Positions 1-6,156 of a stretch of 64,000 nt of DNA are shown here, piece by piece. This stretch comes from Candidatus Saccharibacteria bacterium UBA1944. Lineage in GTDB: Bacteria > Patescibacteriota > Saccharimonadia > Saccharimonadales > Saccharimonadaceae. Numbering within the stretch: position 1 is the first letter of the stretch; the number at the start of each line of letters is the position of its first letter. The notes beneath the pieces are model-generated. The model was not told where the DNA came from and did no database searches. It was given only the letters and a program-made list of their open reading frames with translations. The position numbers and the translations under genes are program-made. Location: positions 1-64,000 of the forward strand of contig DDEW01000002.1 of assembly GCA_002336935.1 (NCBI GenBank), given 5' to 3'.

Positions 1-22
1 TCAAATCCTGCCCCCGCAACCA
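1..22 (+). tRNA. tRNA-fMet (initiator), 3' end only
   Basis: The window opens inside a tRNA. Bases 1-6 are the end of a T-loop of the TTCAAAT type, 7-11 the T-stem 3' strand, 12-18 the acceptor 3' strand CCCCGCA, 19 the discriminator A and 20-22 an encoded CCA. The string CCCCCGCAACCA is the classic end of bacterial initiator tRNA, whose first base pair is unpaired (C1 x A72). The anticodon lies outside the window, so the identity rests on the acceptor end alone. Confidence 0.75.
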
Positions 23-25
23 AGA
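2..25 (+). repeat. Direct repeat of tRNA-fMet 3' end (copy 1; copy 2 at 183-206)
   Basis: The 24 bases at 2-25 recur exactly at 183-206. They cover the T-loop remainder, T-stem 3' strand, acceptor 3' strand, CCA and three following bases. The second copy ends the structured RNA at 79-203. A parallel repeat exists at tRNA-Lys (42085-42105 and 42278-42298). Confidence 0.9.
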
Positions 26-54
26 GAACAGTCCCACTTTGGTGGGGCTTTTCT
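19..54 (+). terminator. Hairpin terminator after tRNA-fMet
   Basis: AGTCCCAC (30-37) pairs with GTGGGGCT (42-49, one G-U) and is followed by TTTTCTCTT. An outer stem ACCAAGAGAA (19-28) with TTCTCTTGGT (51-60) extends the hairpin back over the CCA end of the tRNA. Confidence 0.7.
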
Positions 55-78
55 CTTGGTTCTGAGTTTGTTACCTGT

Positions 79-203
79 GACCTCAGAGGTCGGAGGTGAG
101 GACTGCCTGGTGGCAGTCCGCAAGGCGATGTCACGGATGGGCTATGCCTATCCGACTGACTCGCGGGGTCGCGGGACGTGACCAAATCCTGCCCCCGCAA
201 CCA
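79..203 (+). ncRNA. Candidate structured RNA linked to tRNA-fMet (homologue at 42085-42212)
   Basis: I do not recognise this RNA. It contains hairpin 0 (GACCT 79-83 / AGGTC 87-91), hairpin A (GGACTGCC 100-107 / GGCAGTCC 112-119), and hairpin B (CGGATGGGC 134-142, loop TAT, GCCTATCCG 146-154) closed by GTCA 130-133 / TGAC 157-160. The last ~20 nt (184-203) copy the 3' end of the preceding tRNA-fMet including CCA, and a terminator follows at once. A homologous element follows tRNA-Lys on the minus strand, with the same order of hairpins, conserved blocks (GTCCGCAAGG 116-125, ATGTCA 128-133, GCTATGC 141-147, CGGGGT 164-169, ACGT 176-179, ACCAA 181-185) and compensatory changes in hairpins 0 and B. 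No promoter is visible between the tRNA terminator and the element, so transcription may come by read-through from the tRNA. Boundaries are approximate. Function is unknown. Confidence 0.7.
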
Positions 204-204
204 A

Positions 205-234
205 GAAAAGCGCCAGTCAATGACTGGCTTTTTT
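205..234. terminator. Bidirectional terminator after the structured RNA
   Basis: GCCAGTC (212-218) and GACTGGC (222-228) form a perfect stem followed by six Ts (229-234). AAAAG at 206-210 gives a T-rich tail on the other strand, so it can also end the convergent minus-strand operon that stops at 245. Confidence 0.85.
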
Positions 235-244
235 CGTGCTCTAT

Positions 245-1621
245 TTATCGTGCAATCTTGCCGCAGGCGACACGGACTGCTTCGCTCCAACTAAGGAAGG
301 CATGAGGTGTAGCGGCAACTTGGCTGGCGGTTAGCTGGTATTTTACCGCGAGGGTTAGTTCGTGGATGATTTCGGCGGCGTGAGGCGCAACTACAGTAGC
401 ACCGAGTATCACACCCTTTTTGTCGGTGATCACTTTTACGAAACCATCATGGAAGTCGCTGGTGTTGCTGCGTGCAATCATGTTGAGCGGCGCAGTAGCC
501 TTGTTAATGCGCAGATCGCGCTTTAGGCAATCGTCTTCGCTAAGCCCTACAGACGCAATACCGGGGAAAGTAAAGGTGAGTCGAGGTGAAGCGGTGTAAT
601 CTGGCGTGACCTTGTTCTTCATGAGTATGTTGTGGGCGACGACGCGGCTTTCATGCAGGGCCGTATGCGTATGGCGACTGTGGCCGAGCACATCGCCAGC
701 GGCATAAATATGCTTAGCGGTGGTTTGTAGGTGCTCATTAACATCAATGCCAGTAGGCGTGTACTTGATGCTGGCGTTTTCGAGCCCCAGGTCAACACTC
801 GGTGTCCTGCCGGTTGCAATCAGTACTTCATCGACGCGCACAGACTTTTCGACGCCACCGCGCAAAAAGGTAACGCGTGCGCCTAGGCCATCCTTGACGA
901 CGGAAAGTGTACGGGTTTGCGTGAGAGCCGTCACACCTTTGCTTTCAGCGAGTACACGTTCTATCAGTTCGCCAACTTCTTCATCTTCCTTAGGCAGCAG
1001 TCGTGCGGCGATTTCAGCGATATATACCTTGGTGCCAAAAATTGCCATCAGCTGCGCAATCTCAACACCTATCGTGCCACCACCGATGATGTACAAACTT
1101 TTGGGCGGTCGCAGGGCTTCAAGAATCGTGCGCGGTGTCAGGTACTTAACGTCCGCCAAGCCCTGTACATCAGGCGCAACCCAGTGTGACCCTGTTGCTA
1201 CCAAAAAGTGTGCTGCGCTGAGGTGGCGACGATTAACTGTTACTTCGTTGGGTGACAAAAAGTGTGCATTGCCCTCAAACGCATCAATGCCCTGTGACTC
1301 GTAAAACTTTTTGTTACCCGCGGCGCCAGTGCGCTTAACAGCGATGTCTTTCCAGGCGCGAAGTGAAGGATAGTTGTAGCCCATGGTGTTACTGCGCAGG
1401 CCAAAGCGAGCACCATGGCGGGCTTCATCGTACAGCTGTGAAGCGTGAAGAAGTGCCTTCATAGGGACGTCGCTCCAGTTTGGCGAATCACCGCCAAAGG
1501 TATCGGCTTCGATAATGGCAACTTTTTTGCCTTCACGTGCGGCGATGGTTGCCGCTGCCGATCCGCCAGCGCCGCTGCCGATAACAATCAGATCGTAGTC
1601 AAATTGGGGTTTTCTCGCCAT
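245..1621 (-). CDS. Lpd/mercuric-reductase-family flavoprotein lacking redox cysteines
   Basis: 458 residues with the full layout of class I pyridine nucleotide-disulfide oxidoreductases: FAD-binding GSGAGG (15-20), a central NAD(P)H domain with GGGTIGVEIAQ, an ATGRTP stretch, AAGDV for FAD, and a C-terminal dimerisation domain. The redox-active motif GGTCxNxGCxPSK is replaced by GGDSPNWSDVPMK (43-55), so both cysteines are gone (Ser46, Asp51). The C-terminal HPTxxE base motif reads HAFLSWSEAV, so the catalytic His aligned with family members is Phe. It can probably still bind FAD and NAD(P)H but cannot do dithiol chemistry; an NADH oxidase-like or electron-transfer role is possible. AAGGAG precedes the ATG. 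Last gene of a minus-strand operon with 1631-2641. Confidence 0.85.
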   Translation of the reverse strand: MARKPQFDYDLIVIGSGAGGSAAATIAAREGKKVAIIEADTFGGDSPNWSDVPMKALLHASQLYDEARHGARFGLRSNTMGYNYPSLRAWKDIAVKRTGAAGNKKFYESQGIDAFEGNAHFLSPNEVTVNRRHLSAAHFLVATGSHWVAPDVQGLADVKYLTPRTILEALRPPKSLYIIGGGTIGVEIAQLMAIFGTKVYIAEIAARLLPKEDEEVGELIERVLAESKGVTALTQTRTLSVVKDGLGARVTFLRGGVEKSVRVDEVLIATGRTPSVDLGLENASIKYTPTGIDVNEHLQTTAKHIYAAGDVLGHSRHTHTALHESRVVAHNILMKNKVTPDYTASPRLTFTFPGIASVGLSEDDCLKRDLRINKATAPLNMIARSNTSDFHDGFVKVITDKKGVILGATVVAPHAAEIIHELTLAVKYQLTASQVAATPHAFLSWSEAVRVACGKIAR

Positions 1622-1630
1622 AAAATCTCC

Positions 1631-1915
1631 TTATAGTATCACTCGATGGTGTTGGTATAGATATGCTGCGTCTGGGTGGAGCTTGCTAAGGGCTTTGCTT
1701 GCTTGCCGCCGGATGTCGGTACTCGTAATTTCTGATTTATTCTTCATCCACGCTTCGATAGCATCAGCAACTTGCGCTGCGGTTTGCTTCGCATGGCCAT
1801 CAAGGCTGCGCACGCTCAGGCAGGCTGCGTACACGCTTGCCTCAAGTTTTTTGCGGCTATAGGCTTCGGTGGGACGTTTGCCCCCACGCTTCACGACATC
1901 AACAGAATGGCTCAT
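1631..1915 (-). CDS. Stand-alone ATP-cone domain protein
   Basis: 94 residues that consist almost entirely of one ATP-cone: VVKRGGKRPTEAYSRKKL at the N-terminus, then AAQVADAIEAWMKN and EITSTDIRRQASKAL, ending in LHPDAAYLYQHH. ATP-cones sense ATP/dATP in ribonucleotide reductases and in NrdR. Here no zinc ribbon and no catalytic domain is present, so it is neither NrdR nor NrdA. The ATG follows directly on the TAA stop of the upstream gene (1916-1918), so translation is probably coupled. It may act as a nucleotide-sensing partner of the membrane protein or flavoprotein of the same operon; this is inference. Confidence 0.75.
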   Translation of the reverse strand: MSHSVDVVKRGGKRPTEAYSRKKLEASVYAACLSVRSLDGHAKQTAAQVADAIEAWMKNKSEITSTDIRRQASKALSKLHPDAAYLYQHHRVIL

Positions 1916-2641
1916 TTACATTCCCCCGCGGGCAAGTGCAGCGGCGGCAACAACTTCATTGACGTATACATAAAAGCCAAGTACCAAAAGCGCGCTCCCA
2001 GCGGCAAATTGCAGGAAGCGTTTGTTTTCTTCACGCCATCGTTGAATATGGCTAAGCTTGTGACCACTACCAATGAGCATAATGACAAGAAGGATACCGA
2101 GTGAGGCGATAGCGGTGTAAAGCACCATGCCGGCAAGCTGAAGTGGTGCGGGCAAATGGATCATAGCCAGAGCTGCCGCGCTCGCTGGCGCAACGATGAA
2201 AATTCCTTCGGCAAGCACACTGGCAATTCCAAGACTAAAACTTTCGGCTGTGTTGGCAGTGGCTTTGGTGCGTTCGCTCAAAAATCGTGCCATTGTGCGG
2301 GGAAGCCAGAGCGAGGTGCCGCTTTTGCCACGGCGATAGTAGAATGCCCATACAGCAACCCCCAGACCCATGCTAAGGCCAGCTACAACCGACCATACGA
2401 GTTGTGGGACTCCATGGCGGAACAATTGCTCGCCAAGGTAGGCAAGAAACGATACCGAAAGCATGGTCATCACCACGACGCCAGCAAAAAACGCGCCAAC
2501 GAGCGCCATGGTGTGATTGCTGCGCGCCTTGCTGCCAAGGCTGTGCCCACTGAGCAGGGTCACCATACTGACACTCAGCTGAAAGCTAGCGTGAATGAGC
2601 GCTGCAAGTCCGATGATACCGAAAACGGTGGGGTAGTCCAT
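1916..2641 (-). CDS. Six-helix integral membrane protein, unknown function
   Basis: 241 residues with about six hydrophobic helices: near 5-30, 46-70, 82-103, 138-160, 165-190 and 213-235. A basic loop (YYRRGKSGTSLWLPRTMARFLSERTK, ~103-128) sits between helices 3 and 4. The overall layout recalls LysE/cytochrome-biogenesis-type transporters, but I see no diagnostic motif. First gene of the operon running to 245. A TATAAA-like -10 lies about 35 nt upstream. Confidence 0.6.
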   Translation of the reverse strand: MDYPTVFGIIGLAALIHASFQLSVSMVTLLSGHSLGSKARSNHTMALVGAFFAGVVVMTMLSVSFLAYLGEQLFRHGVPQLVWSVVAGLSMGLGVAVWAFYYRRGKSGTSLWLPRTMARFLSERTKATANTAESFSLGIASVLAEGIFIVAPASAAALAMIHLPAPLQLAGMVLYTAIASLGILLVIMLIGSGHKLSHIQRWREENKRFLQFAAGSALLVLGFYVYVNEVVAAAALARGGM

Positions 2642-2724
2642 GTTTATTTTGCTATCCTCTGTTTAATTTATACCATAAGCATCACTAGTACGTCAAAAAA
2701 ATAAAACATTCTTACAAAAAGCTA

Positions 2725-2753
2725 TTGCTTTTTTTGCAAATATGTGCTATATT
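2725..2753 (+). promoter_or_regulatory. Strong sigma70-type promoter
   Basis: TTGCTT (2725-2730), 17-bp spacer, TATATT (2748-2753), with a TGC extended -10 (2745-2747). It lies 39 bp before the small gene at 2793. Confidence 0.75.
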
Positions 2754-2792
2754 AAACACATAAGCCAATAAATAACAAAAAAGGGCAAACAA

Positions 2793-2945
2793 ATGGAAAC
2801 AACCGCAACTGATATAGAATCAGTGACTCTTAGTGACGTACTCGGCCTTGGTAGCTGGAACCGCCAGCGCAGTACCGTAGAACTCCGATCATTCATCAAC
2901 GAACGAGAAGAAGCGCTCGACGTTGAAGATTTCAACCTTGACTAG
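2793..2945 (+). CDS. 50-residue acidic hypothetical protein
   Basis: A short reading frame coding 50 residues, beginning METTATDIESVTLSD and ending EREEALDVEDFNLD. It is acidic, has no membrane segment and no Cys, and contains a central LGLGSWNRQRSTVELRSFIN segment that could form a helix. AAGGG lies 8-9 nt before the ATG, and a near-consensus promoter stands upstream. I do not recognise the family. The promoter strength and SD-like site argue that it is expressed. A longer minus-strand frame over the same bases (2747-2935) looks like a shadow. Confidence 0.6.
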   Translation: METTATDIESVTLSDVLGLGSWNRQRSTVELRSFINEREEALDVEDFNLD

Positions 2946-3050
2946 TGTTCGCACCGTTTATCCATCAAAAATTGTGAAAATTATCCTACCTACGGCAGGG
3001 GTTCCCAGCCTATACTGAGGTCATCCACTAACTCATAGGAGACAACTAGT

Positions 3051-3443
3051 ATGGACGAACAACAGAAAACAACAGAAGTACGAGAAACGAATGTGCAGGA
3101 AGGCGCAACAAACGTACAGCGCCAAACGGTACGAACCGTAGAAGCAGCAGATAGTCGTGTGGTTGCCCAGCGCGTCGTTTGGTATATTGCAGGATTTATT
3201 TTGGTACTTCTTGCCCTGCGAATCGTTTTGTTCATGCTTGGCGCCAACCAAGGCAGCGGTTTTGTCGACTTTATTTACGCGGTGAGCGGCGTCTTTGCAG
3301 CACCATTTGCCGGTATCTTTCCAGCACCAACCTACGGCCAGTTCTTCTTTGACACCGCCAGCCTAGTAGCAATGGTAGTGTATGCACTGGTTGCATGGGG
3401 GATTGCCAAGCTCTTTACGCTCAATAGTGCTCGCGACGTATAA
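3051..3443 (+). CDS. YggT-like membrane protein
   Basis: 130 residues: a hydrophilic Gln/Thr-rich N-terminus (1-40), one long helix (RVVWYIAGFILVLLALRIVL, ~41-60), a FVDFIYAVSGVFAAPFAGIFP segment typical of YGGT proteins, and a last helix (~105-125). YggT-family proteins are small two-to-four-helix membrane proteins of unclear function, sometimes tied to cell division or osmotic balance. AGGAG lies 9 nt before the ATG, a TATACT box at 3011-3016 supplies a promoter, and a strong terminator follows. Confidence 0.7.
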   Translation: MDEQQKTTEVRETNVQEGATNVQRQTVRTVEAADSRVVAQRVVWYIAGFILVLLALRIVLFMLGANQGSGFVDFIYAVSGVFAAPFAGIFPAPTYGQFFFDTASLVAMVVYALVAWGIAKLFTLNSARDV

Positions 3444-3463
3444 CTAACGAATTAATACAACCT

Positions 3464-3496
3464 AAATCCACGCCAATACGAGAGGCGTGGATTTTT
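3464..3496 (+). terminator. Rho-independent terminator
   Basis: ATCCACGCC (3466-3474) and GGCGTGGAT (3484-3492) form a perfect 9-bp stem with loop AATACGAGA, followed by TTTT. Confidence 0.9.
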
Positions 3497-3512
3497 GATA
3501 CTATAGACGCAT

Positions 3513-4580
3513 ATGCTTCATCGATATAGCGCCTTTTTTGCCACACTCGTTTTCGCCACCGTGCCGCTGCGCGCGGGTGCTATGAGTCCGCCACCTATTT
3601 ATGACTATAGTGCCGTGCAGGCATCGGTGGCCCAGGTGCAAAAAGCTACCACTACAACGCAAATTTCTGCTGAGGTGCAAAAACTACTTAATCGCTATTC
3701 GTTACGCCTATCCACAACCTGTATCAGCGACCCGGCGTTTACGTGTAGTGATATTACTACGGCGGATATTCCGGCGTTTAAGCAAATGGCAACGCTGTTC
3801 ATTCAGGAATGGTCCAAGTATCCACCTGAATGGACGAAGGCCACCAATCTTCAAACGATTACCCTTATAAAAGACTATAAATATAACTATATGGGCAACA
3901 AACAGGCCCGAGCCGCTGCACCCATGAACTATCTACGCACCATGATCTACGACATTGGGTACGCAAATTCTGAGCTGTACATGCGCCACGTTATTCACCA
4001 CGAGTATGTTCATTATTTTGAAGAATCCTACTATGGCGATGTGTACCACAAAGATGCTACTTGGGCCAACTACAACACACCCGGGTTCAAGTATGGTAAC
4101 GGCGGGGGGAGTTGCTATGAAGAGGGCAACAGTTGTGTTACGGGTGAGCACCCAGCACAAGGGTTTGTGACTGGTTATGCGATGAGTGGCATTGAGGAGG
4201 ACAAAGCCGAGCTGTATGGCTACTTGTTTGAGACATCTGAATACAAGCAGTTGCAAGAATGGATGCAAACCGACGCAATTTTGAAAAGCAAGCATGACTA
4301 CTACGTAGCCCTAATTGGACGAGTAGTACCTGGTATGGATGCGGCCTATTTTGCGAACATCCACTCACGCGCGCCAGTGACCAGTGTGTTAACTGAAGAG
4401 CCGGCGACAACATCTGTCGTGGTGTCTAACGATGACTATTCGGGGACTGAGCGGGCATTGTGGATTATCATCATGGTGCTGCTGGTGTATGTCATTGGTG
4501 GGAGTTTGCTTGTGGCGGCAGGGCTTGGTATATGGTGGCTGGTTAGTTTCGAGCACACAAAGAAAAACTCTCACCGCTAG
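3513..4580 (+). CDS. Exported HExxH zinc metallopeptidase-like protein, membrane anchored
   Basis: 355 residues. The N-terminus is a Sec signal (ATLVFATVPLRAGA). The core holds HEYVH at 163-167, the zincin HExxH motif, and a downstream EEDKAELYG (229-237) that could give the third Glu ligand as in gluzincins. Two Cys pairs (70/78 and 201/208) suggest disulfides outside the cell. A C-terminal helix (~316-345) followed by HTKKNSHR anchors it, leaving the catalytic domain outside. The family is not one I can name. TACTAT lies 8 nt before the ATG and no SD is seen, so the mRNA may be leaderless. The TAG stop falls in the loop of the terminator it shares with tRNA-Met. Confidence 0.7.
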   Translation: MLHRYSAFFATLVFATVPLRAGAMSPPPIYDYSAVQASVAQVQKATTTTQISAEVQKLLNRYSLRLSTTCISDPAFTCSDITTADIPAFKQMATLFIQEWSKYPPEWTKATNLQTITLIKDYKYNYMGNKQARAAAPMNYLRTMIYDIGYANSELYMRHVIHHEYVHYFEESYYGDVYHKDATWANYNTPGFKYGNGGGSCYEEGNSCVTGEHPAQGFVTGYAMSGIEEDKAELYGYLFETSEYKQLQEWMQTDAILKSKHDYYVALIGRVVPGMDAAYFANIHSRAPVTSVLTEEPATTSVVVSNDDYSGTERALWIIIMVLLVYVIGGSLLVAAGLGIWWLVSFEHTKKNSHR

Positions 4581-4592
4581 GTGAGAGTTTTT
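4563..4592. terminator. Shared bidirectional terminator overlapping a stop codon
   Basis: AAAAACTCTCACC (4563-4575) and GGTGAGAGTTTTT (4580-4592) form a perfect 13-bp stem with loop GCTA. The loop contains most of the TAG stop of the plus-strand gene. On the minus strand the same hairpin ends tRNA-Met. Confidence 0.9.
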
Positions 4593-4595
4593 CTA

Positions 4596-4672
4596 TGGTA
4601 GCACCGACAAGGATTGAACTTGTGACCTCAGGCTTATGAGTCCTGCGCTCTAACCAGCTGAGCTACGGTGCC
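4596..4672 (-). tRNA. tRNA-Met (CAT), elongator
   Basis: 77 nt on the minus strand with acceptor GGCACCG/CGGTGCT (G1-U72), D-arm GCTCAGCTGGTTAGAGC, anticodon loop CTCATAA (anticodon CAT), T-arm ACAAGTTCAATCCTTGT and encoded CCA at 4596-4598. The D-arm and GGTCAC variable region fit elongator Met better than the lysidine-modified tRNA-Ile2, which also has CAT. tilS at 8572 implies an Ile2 tRNA exists somewhere in the genome. Confidence 0.93.
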
Positions 4673-4790
4673 GTGTAGTAAATGAAAGGTGCGAGGCAAC
4701 GCGATAGGGTAGCTGGTTAGGGCGATACGCTATTGTTCCGCTGAGGGCTCTCTAGCCAAGCTATGGTGCCATATAACTCGCTCGATTATA
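4673..4790 (-). promoter_or_regulatory. tRNA-Met promoter and long leader with tRNA-5'-like copy
   Basis: On the minus strand TATAAT (4790-4785) lies ~110 nt before the tRNA. The leader starts with GGCACCATAGCT (4770-4759), which matches the tRNA 5' end GGCACCGTAGCT (4672-4661) at 11 of 12 bases, and continues with a possible D-arm (GCTTGGCTAGAGAGC). The rest does not fold as a tRNA. It is probably a decayed tRNA copy inside the precursor; a functional leader is the alternative. Confidence 0.4.
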
Positions 4791-4810
4791 GCAGAGGTCA
4801 ACAAGAAATT

Positions 4811-5551
4811 CTAGAGGAGTTCCTGCACGATAATTTCTGGTGCATGGATGGGGGTATGGTGACCGGTAGCAACCCACTTGATTGAAATATGCTTTGGTAG
4901 TTGGGCTAACGTAAGGTTCTGCTTGTATACCGATCGATCGTAAGTACCACAAATAAGGAGCGTCCTTGATGGGACGGAGCCGAGGAGTGTGAGGGCATTT
5001 GTTGCTTCAATAGTATGAGTGAGCGAACTTTTGCGAGAGTGATGCGTATGATGAGGCGAGAATGCCCCAGTTGGGCCCAGCCGGAGTTTGCCGCGCGGTG
5101 CAACGATTTTTATGATTGGCCAAATAAGACGGGCGACGGGTGAGTAAAGTGCTAGTCGATAGAGTACATTGGTATTTTGAATGACGCTTCTCGCTTGCTG
5201 GGCGTTTTTGTAGAGGGGCATGTTGCTGAGAATGAGCCGAGCTACCATACTCGGGTGGTCATGCGAAACTTGGCACGCAATGAGGGCGCCCATGGAGTGT
5301 CCAATAATAATCGCCGGCCCGTCACTCACATCGGCAATGATGTCAGCTACGAGTTTTGCATGCATCTGAATGGAATAGGGTACTCGTTTTGGTTTGGGCG
5401 ATTTGCCAAACCCCAGGAGATCAACTGAAACGACAGTGTAGCGCTTGGTCAGTTTAGGGCATACCTTGTGCCAATACACGCTATCACTCAGGTACCCATG
5501 AAGCAGCACTACCACGGGGCCGTTACCATTCATAGAATACGCAAGTTTCAT
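4811..5551 (-). CDS. Alpha/beta hydrolase
   Basis: 246 residues with the alpha/beta-hydrolase landmarks in order: oxyanion HGYLSD (18-23), DLLGFGKS, nucleophile elbow GHSMG (~94-98) with Ser96, acid Asp in CGTYDRS (~203-209) and catalytic His in TGHHTPIHAPE near the C-terminus. A lid-like insert lies between (~125-185). Substrate unknown; the family includes esterases, haloperoxidase-like enzymes and C-C hydrolases. No signal peptide. TACAAT ends 7 nt before the ATG with no SD, so it is probably leaderless. Stands alone on the minus strand. Confidence 0.85.
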   Translation of the reverse strand: MKLAYSMNGNGPVVVLLHGYLSDSVYWHKVCPKLTKRYTVVSVDLLGFGKSPKPKRVPYSIQMHAKLVADIIADVSDGPAIIIGHSMGALIACQVSHDHPSMVARLILSNMPLYKNAQQARSVIQNTNVLYRLALYSPVARLIWPIIKIVAPRGKLRLGPTGAFSPHHTHHSRKSSLTHTIEATNALTLLGSVPSRTLLICGTYDRSVYKQNLTLAQLPKHISIKWVATGHHTPIHAPEIIVQELL

Positions 5552-5845
5552 ACAGTTTATTGTAACTGAGAATAGGCGCTGGTGCAGTGTGTGGTAGCCG
5601 TAGTCTAATATAGTATGTTTTGGTGTTTGAGAATTTCTATGATAACGTCGATTAGTAACTTTAGGGCGATGCTAGACAGGTTGCAAAAAATCTTCTTTTG
5701 ACACCCATCACCATATTTTTTATTGTATTTATTCAATACACTTCTCCTTTTTATTAGTAATTGCTAGTTAGGGAGATGCTCCCTGTAAATCACTATGGGT
5801 GCAAGGGGGTTTACTATCTGTTTGTCCTGTGTCGCGAGGCGGGCA
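5552..5845. other. AT-rich intergenic region without a supported gene
   Basis: No convincing coding sequence. A possible plus-strand promoter TTGACA (5698-5703), 17 bp, TATTGT (5721-5726) is followed by a weak hairpin (TGTATT/AATACA) and then AGGGAG/CTCCCT with a 3-nt loop. A small RNA is possible but not shown. Confidence 0.35.
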
Positions 5846-5854
5846 TGGTATAAT
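5846..5854 (+). promoter_or_regulatory. Extended -10 promoter of the Y-polymerase cassette
   Basis: TGG-TATAAT (5846-5854) is a good extended -10. No consensus -35 is placed at 17 bp. The leader to the first gene (6019) is ~155 nt and holds an exact tandem 12-bp duplication (GCTAAAGAACGG at 5942-5953 and 5954-5965) and the palindrome CTCAGTTCTGAG. No clear LexA box of the GAAC-N4-GTTC type is seen. Confidence 0.5.
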
Positions 5855-6018
5855 AGAACTACTTCCAGGTGATACTCACTACTCAGTTCTGAGCAAGCGT
5901 CCCTCACCAATGGATTCATCATTTTTCGTCTTCGGGCTTTTGCTAAAGAACGGGCTAAAGAACGGGCGAGCCAACAAAAAAATCGTTCTCTAAATTAACG
6001 TATTTGGAGATTGTTTTT

Positions 6019-6156
6019 ATGACCGATGAATCTATTTATATTGAAATCCCTCGTGCTGCTCACCGACCAGAGCGTATTGACGCCCTGCTTGAGCGTCGCA
6101 TGAAAGAATTTTTGCTGGCGCGGCGCCGCAAAGTATGGCAGGAGCAGGGGCGATGA
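6019..6156 (+). CDS. 45-residue basic protein, first gene of polymerase cassette
   Basis: Codes 45 residues beginning MTDESIYIEIPRAAHRPERI with a strongly basic C-terminal half (ERRMKEFLLARRRKVWQEQGR). Its TGA (6154-6156) overlaps the ATG of the next gene as ATGA, so the two are translationally coupled. I do not recognise a family. Conserved small partners of Y-family polymerases (YolD-like and others) are known in bacteria, and this could be an analogous accessory factor; that is inference from position. Confidence 0.65.
   Translation: MTDESIYIEIPRAAHRPERIDALLERRMKEFLLARRRKVWQEQGR

Noticed and set aside
79..203. tmRNA, RNase P RNA, SRP RNA or group I intron 3' part
   Set aside because: None of the conserved motifs (tag frame and tmRNA ends; RNase P GAGGAAAGTCC and ACAGAA; SRP GGAAGCAGCC loop; group I ACTAGA and ATAGTCC) is present, and both flanking tRNAs are complete without splicing.
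96..305. 69-codon plus-strand open frame across the structured RNA
   Set aside because: It crosses the tRNA 3'-end copy and the terminator, has no SD and no recognisable product.
720..1304. 194-codon frame opposite the flavoprotein gene
   Set aside because: Antisense shadow with Ser/Thr/Arg-rich low-information sequence; the minus-strand gene has clear motifs.
2747..2935. 62-codon minus-strand frame over the 50-residue gene
   Set aside because: Ser/Arg-rich shadow; the plus strand has promoter and SD.
5799..5993. 64-codon plus-strand frame before the polymerase cassette
   Set aside because: The promoter TATAAT at 5849 lies inside it, it has no SD, and its sequence is not protein-like apart from the duplicated LKNG.
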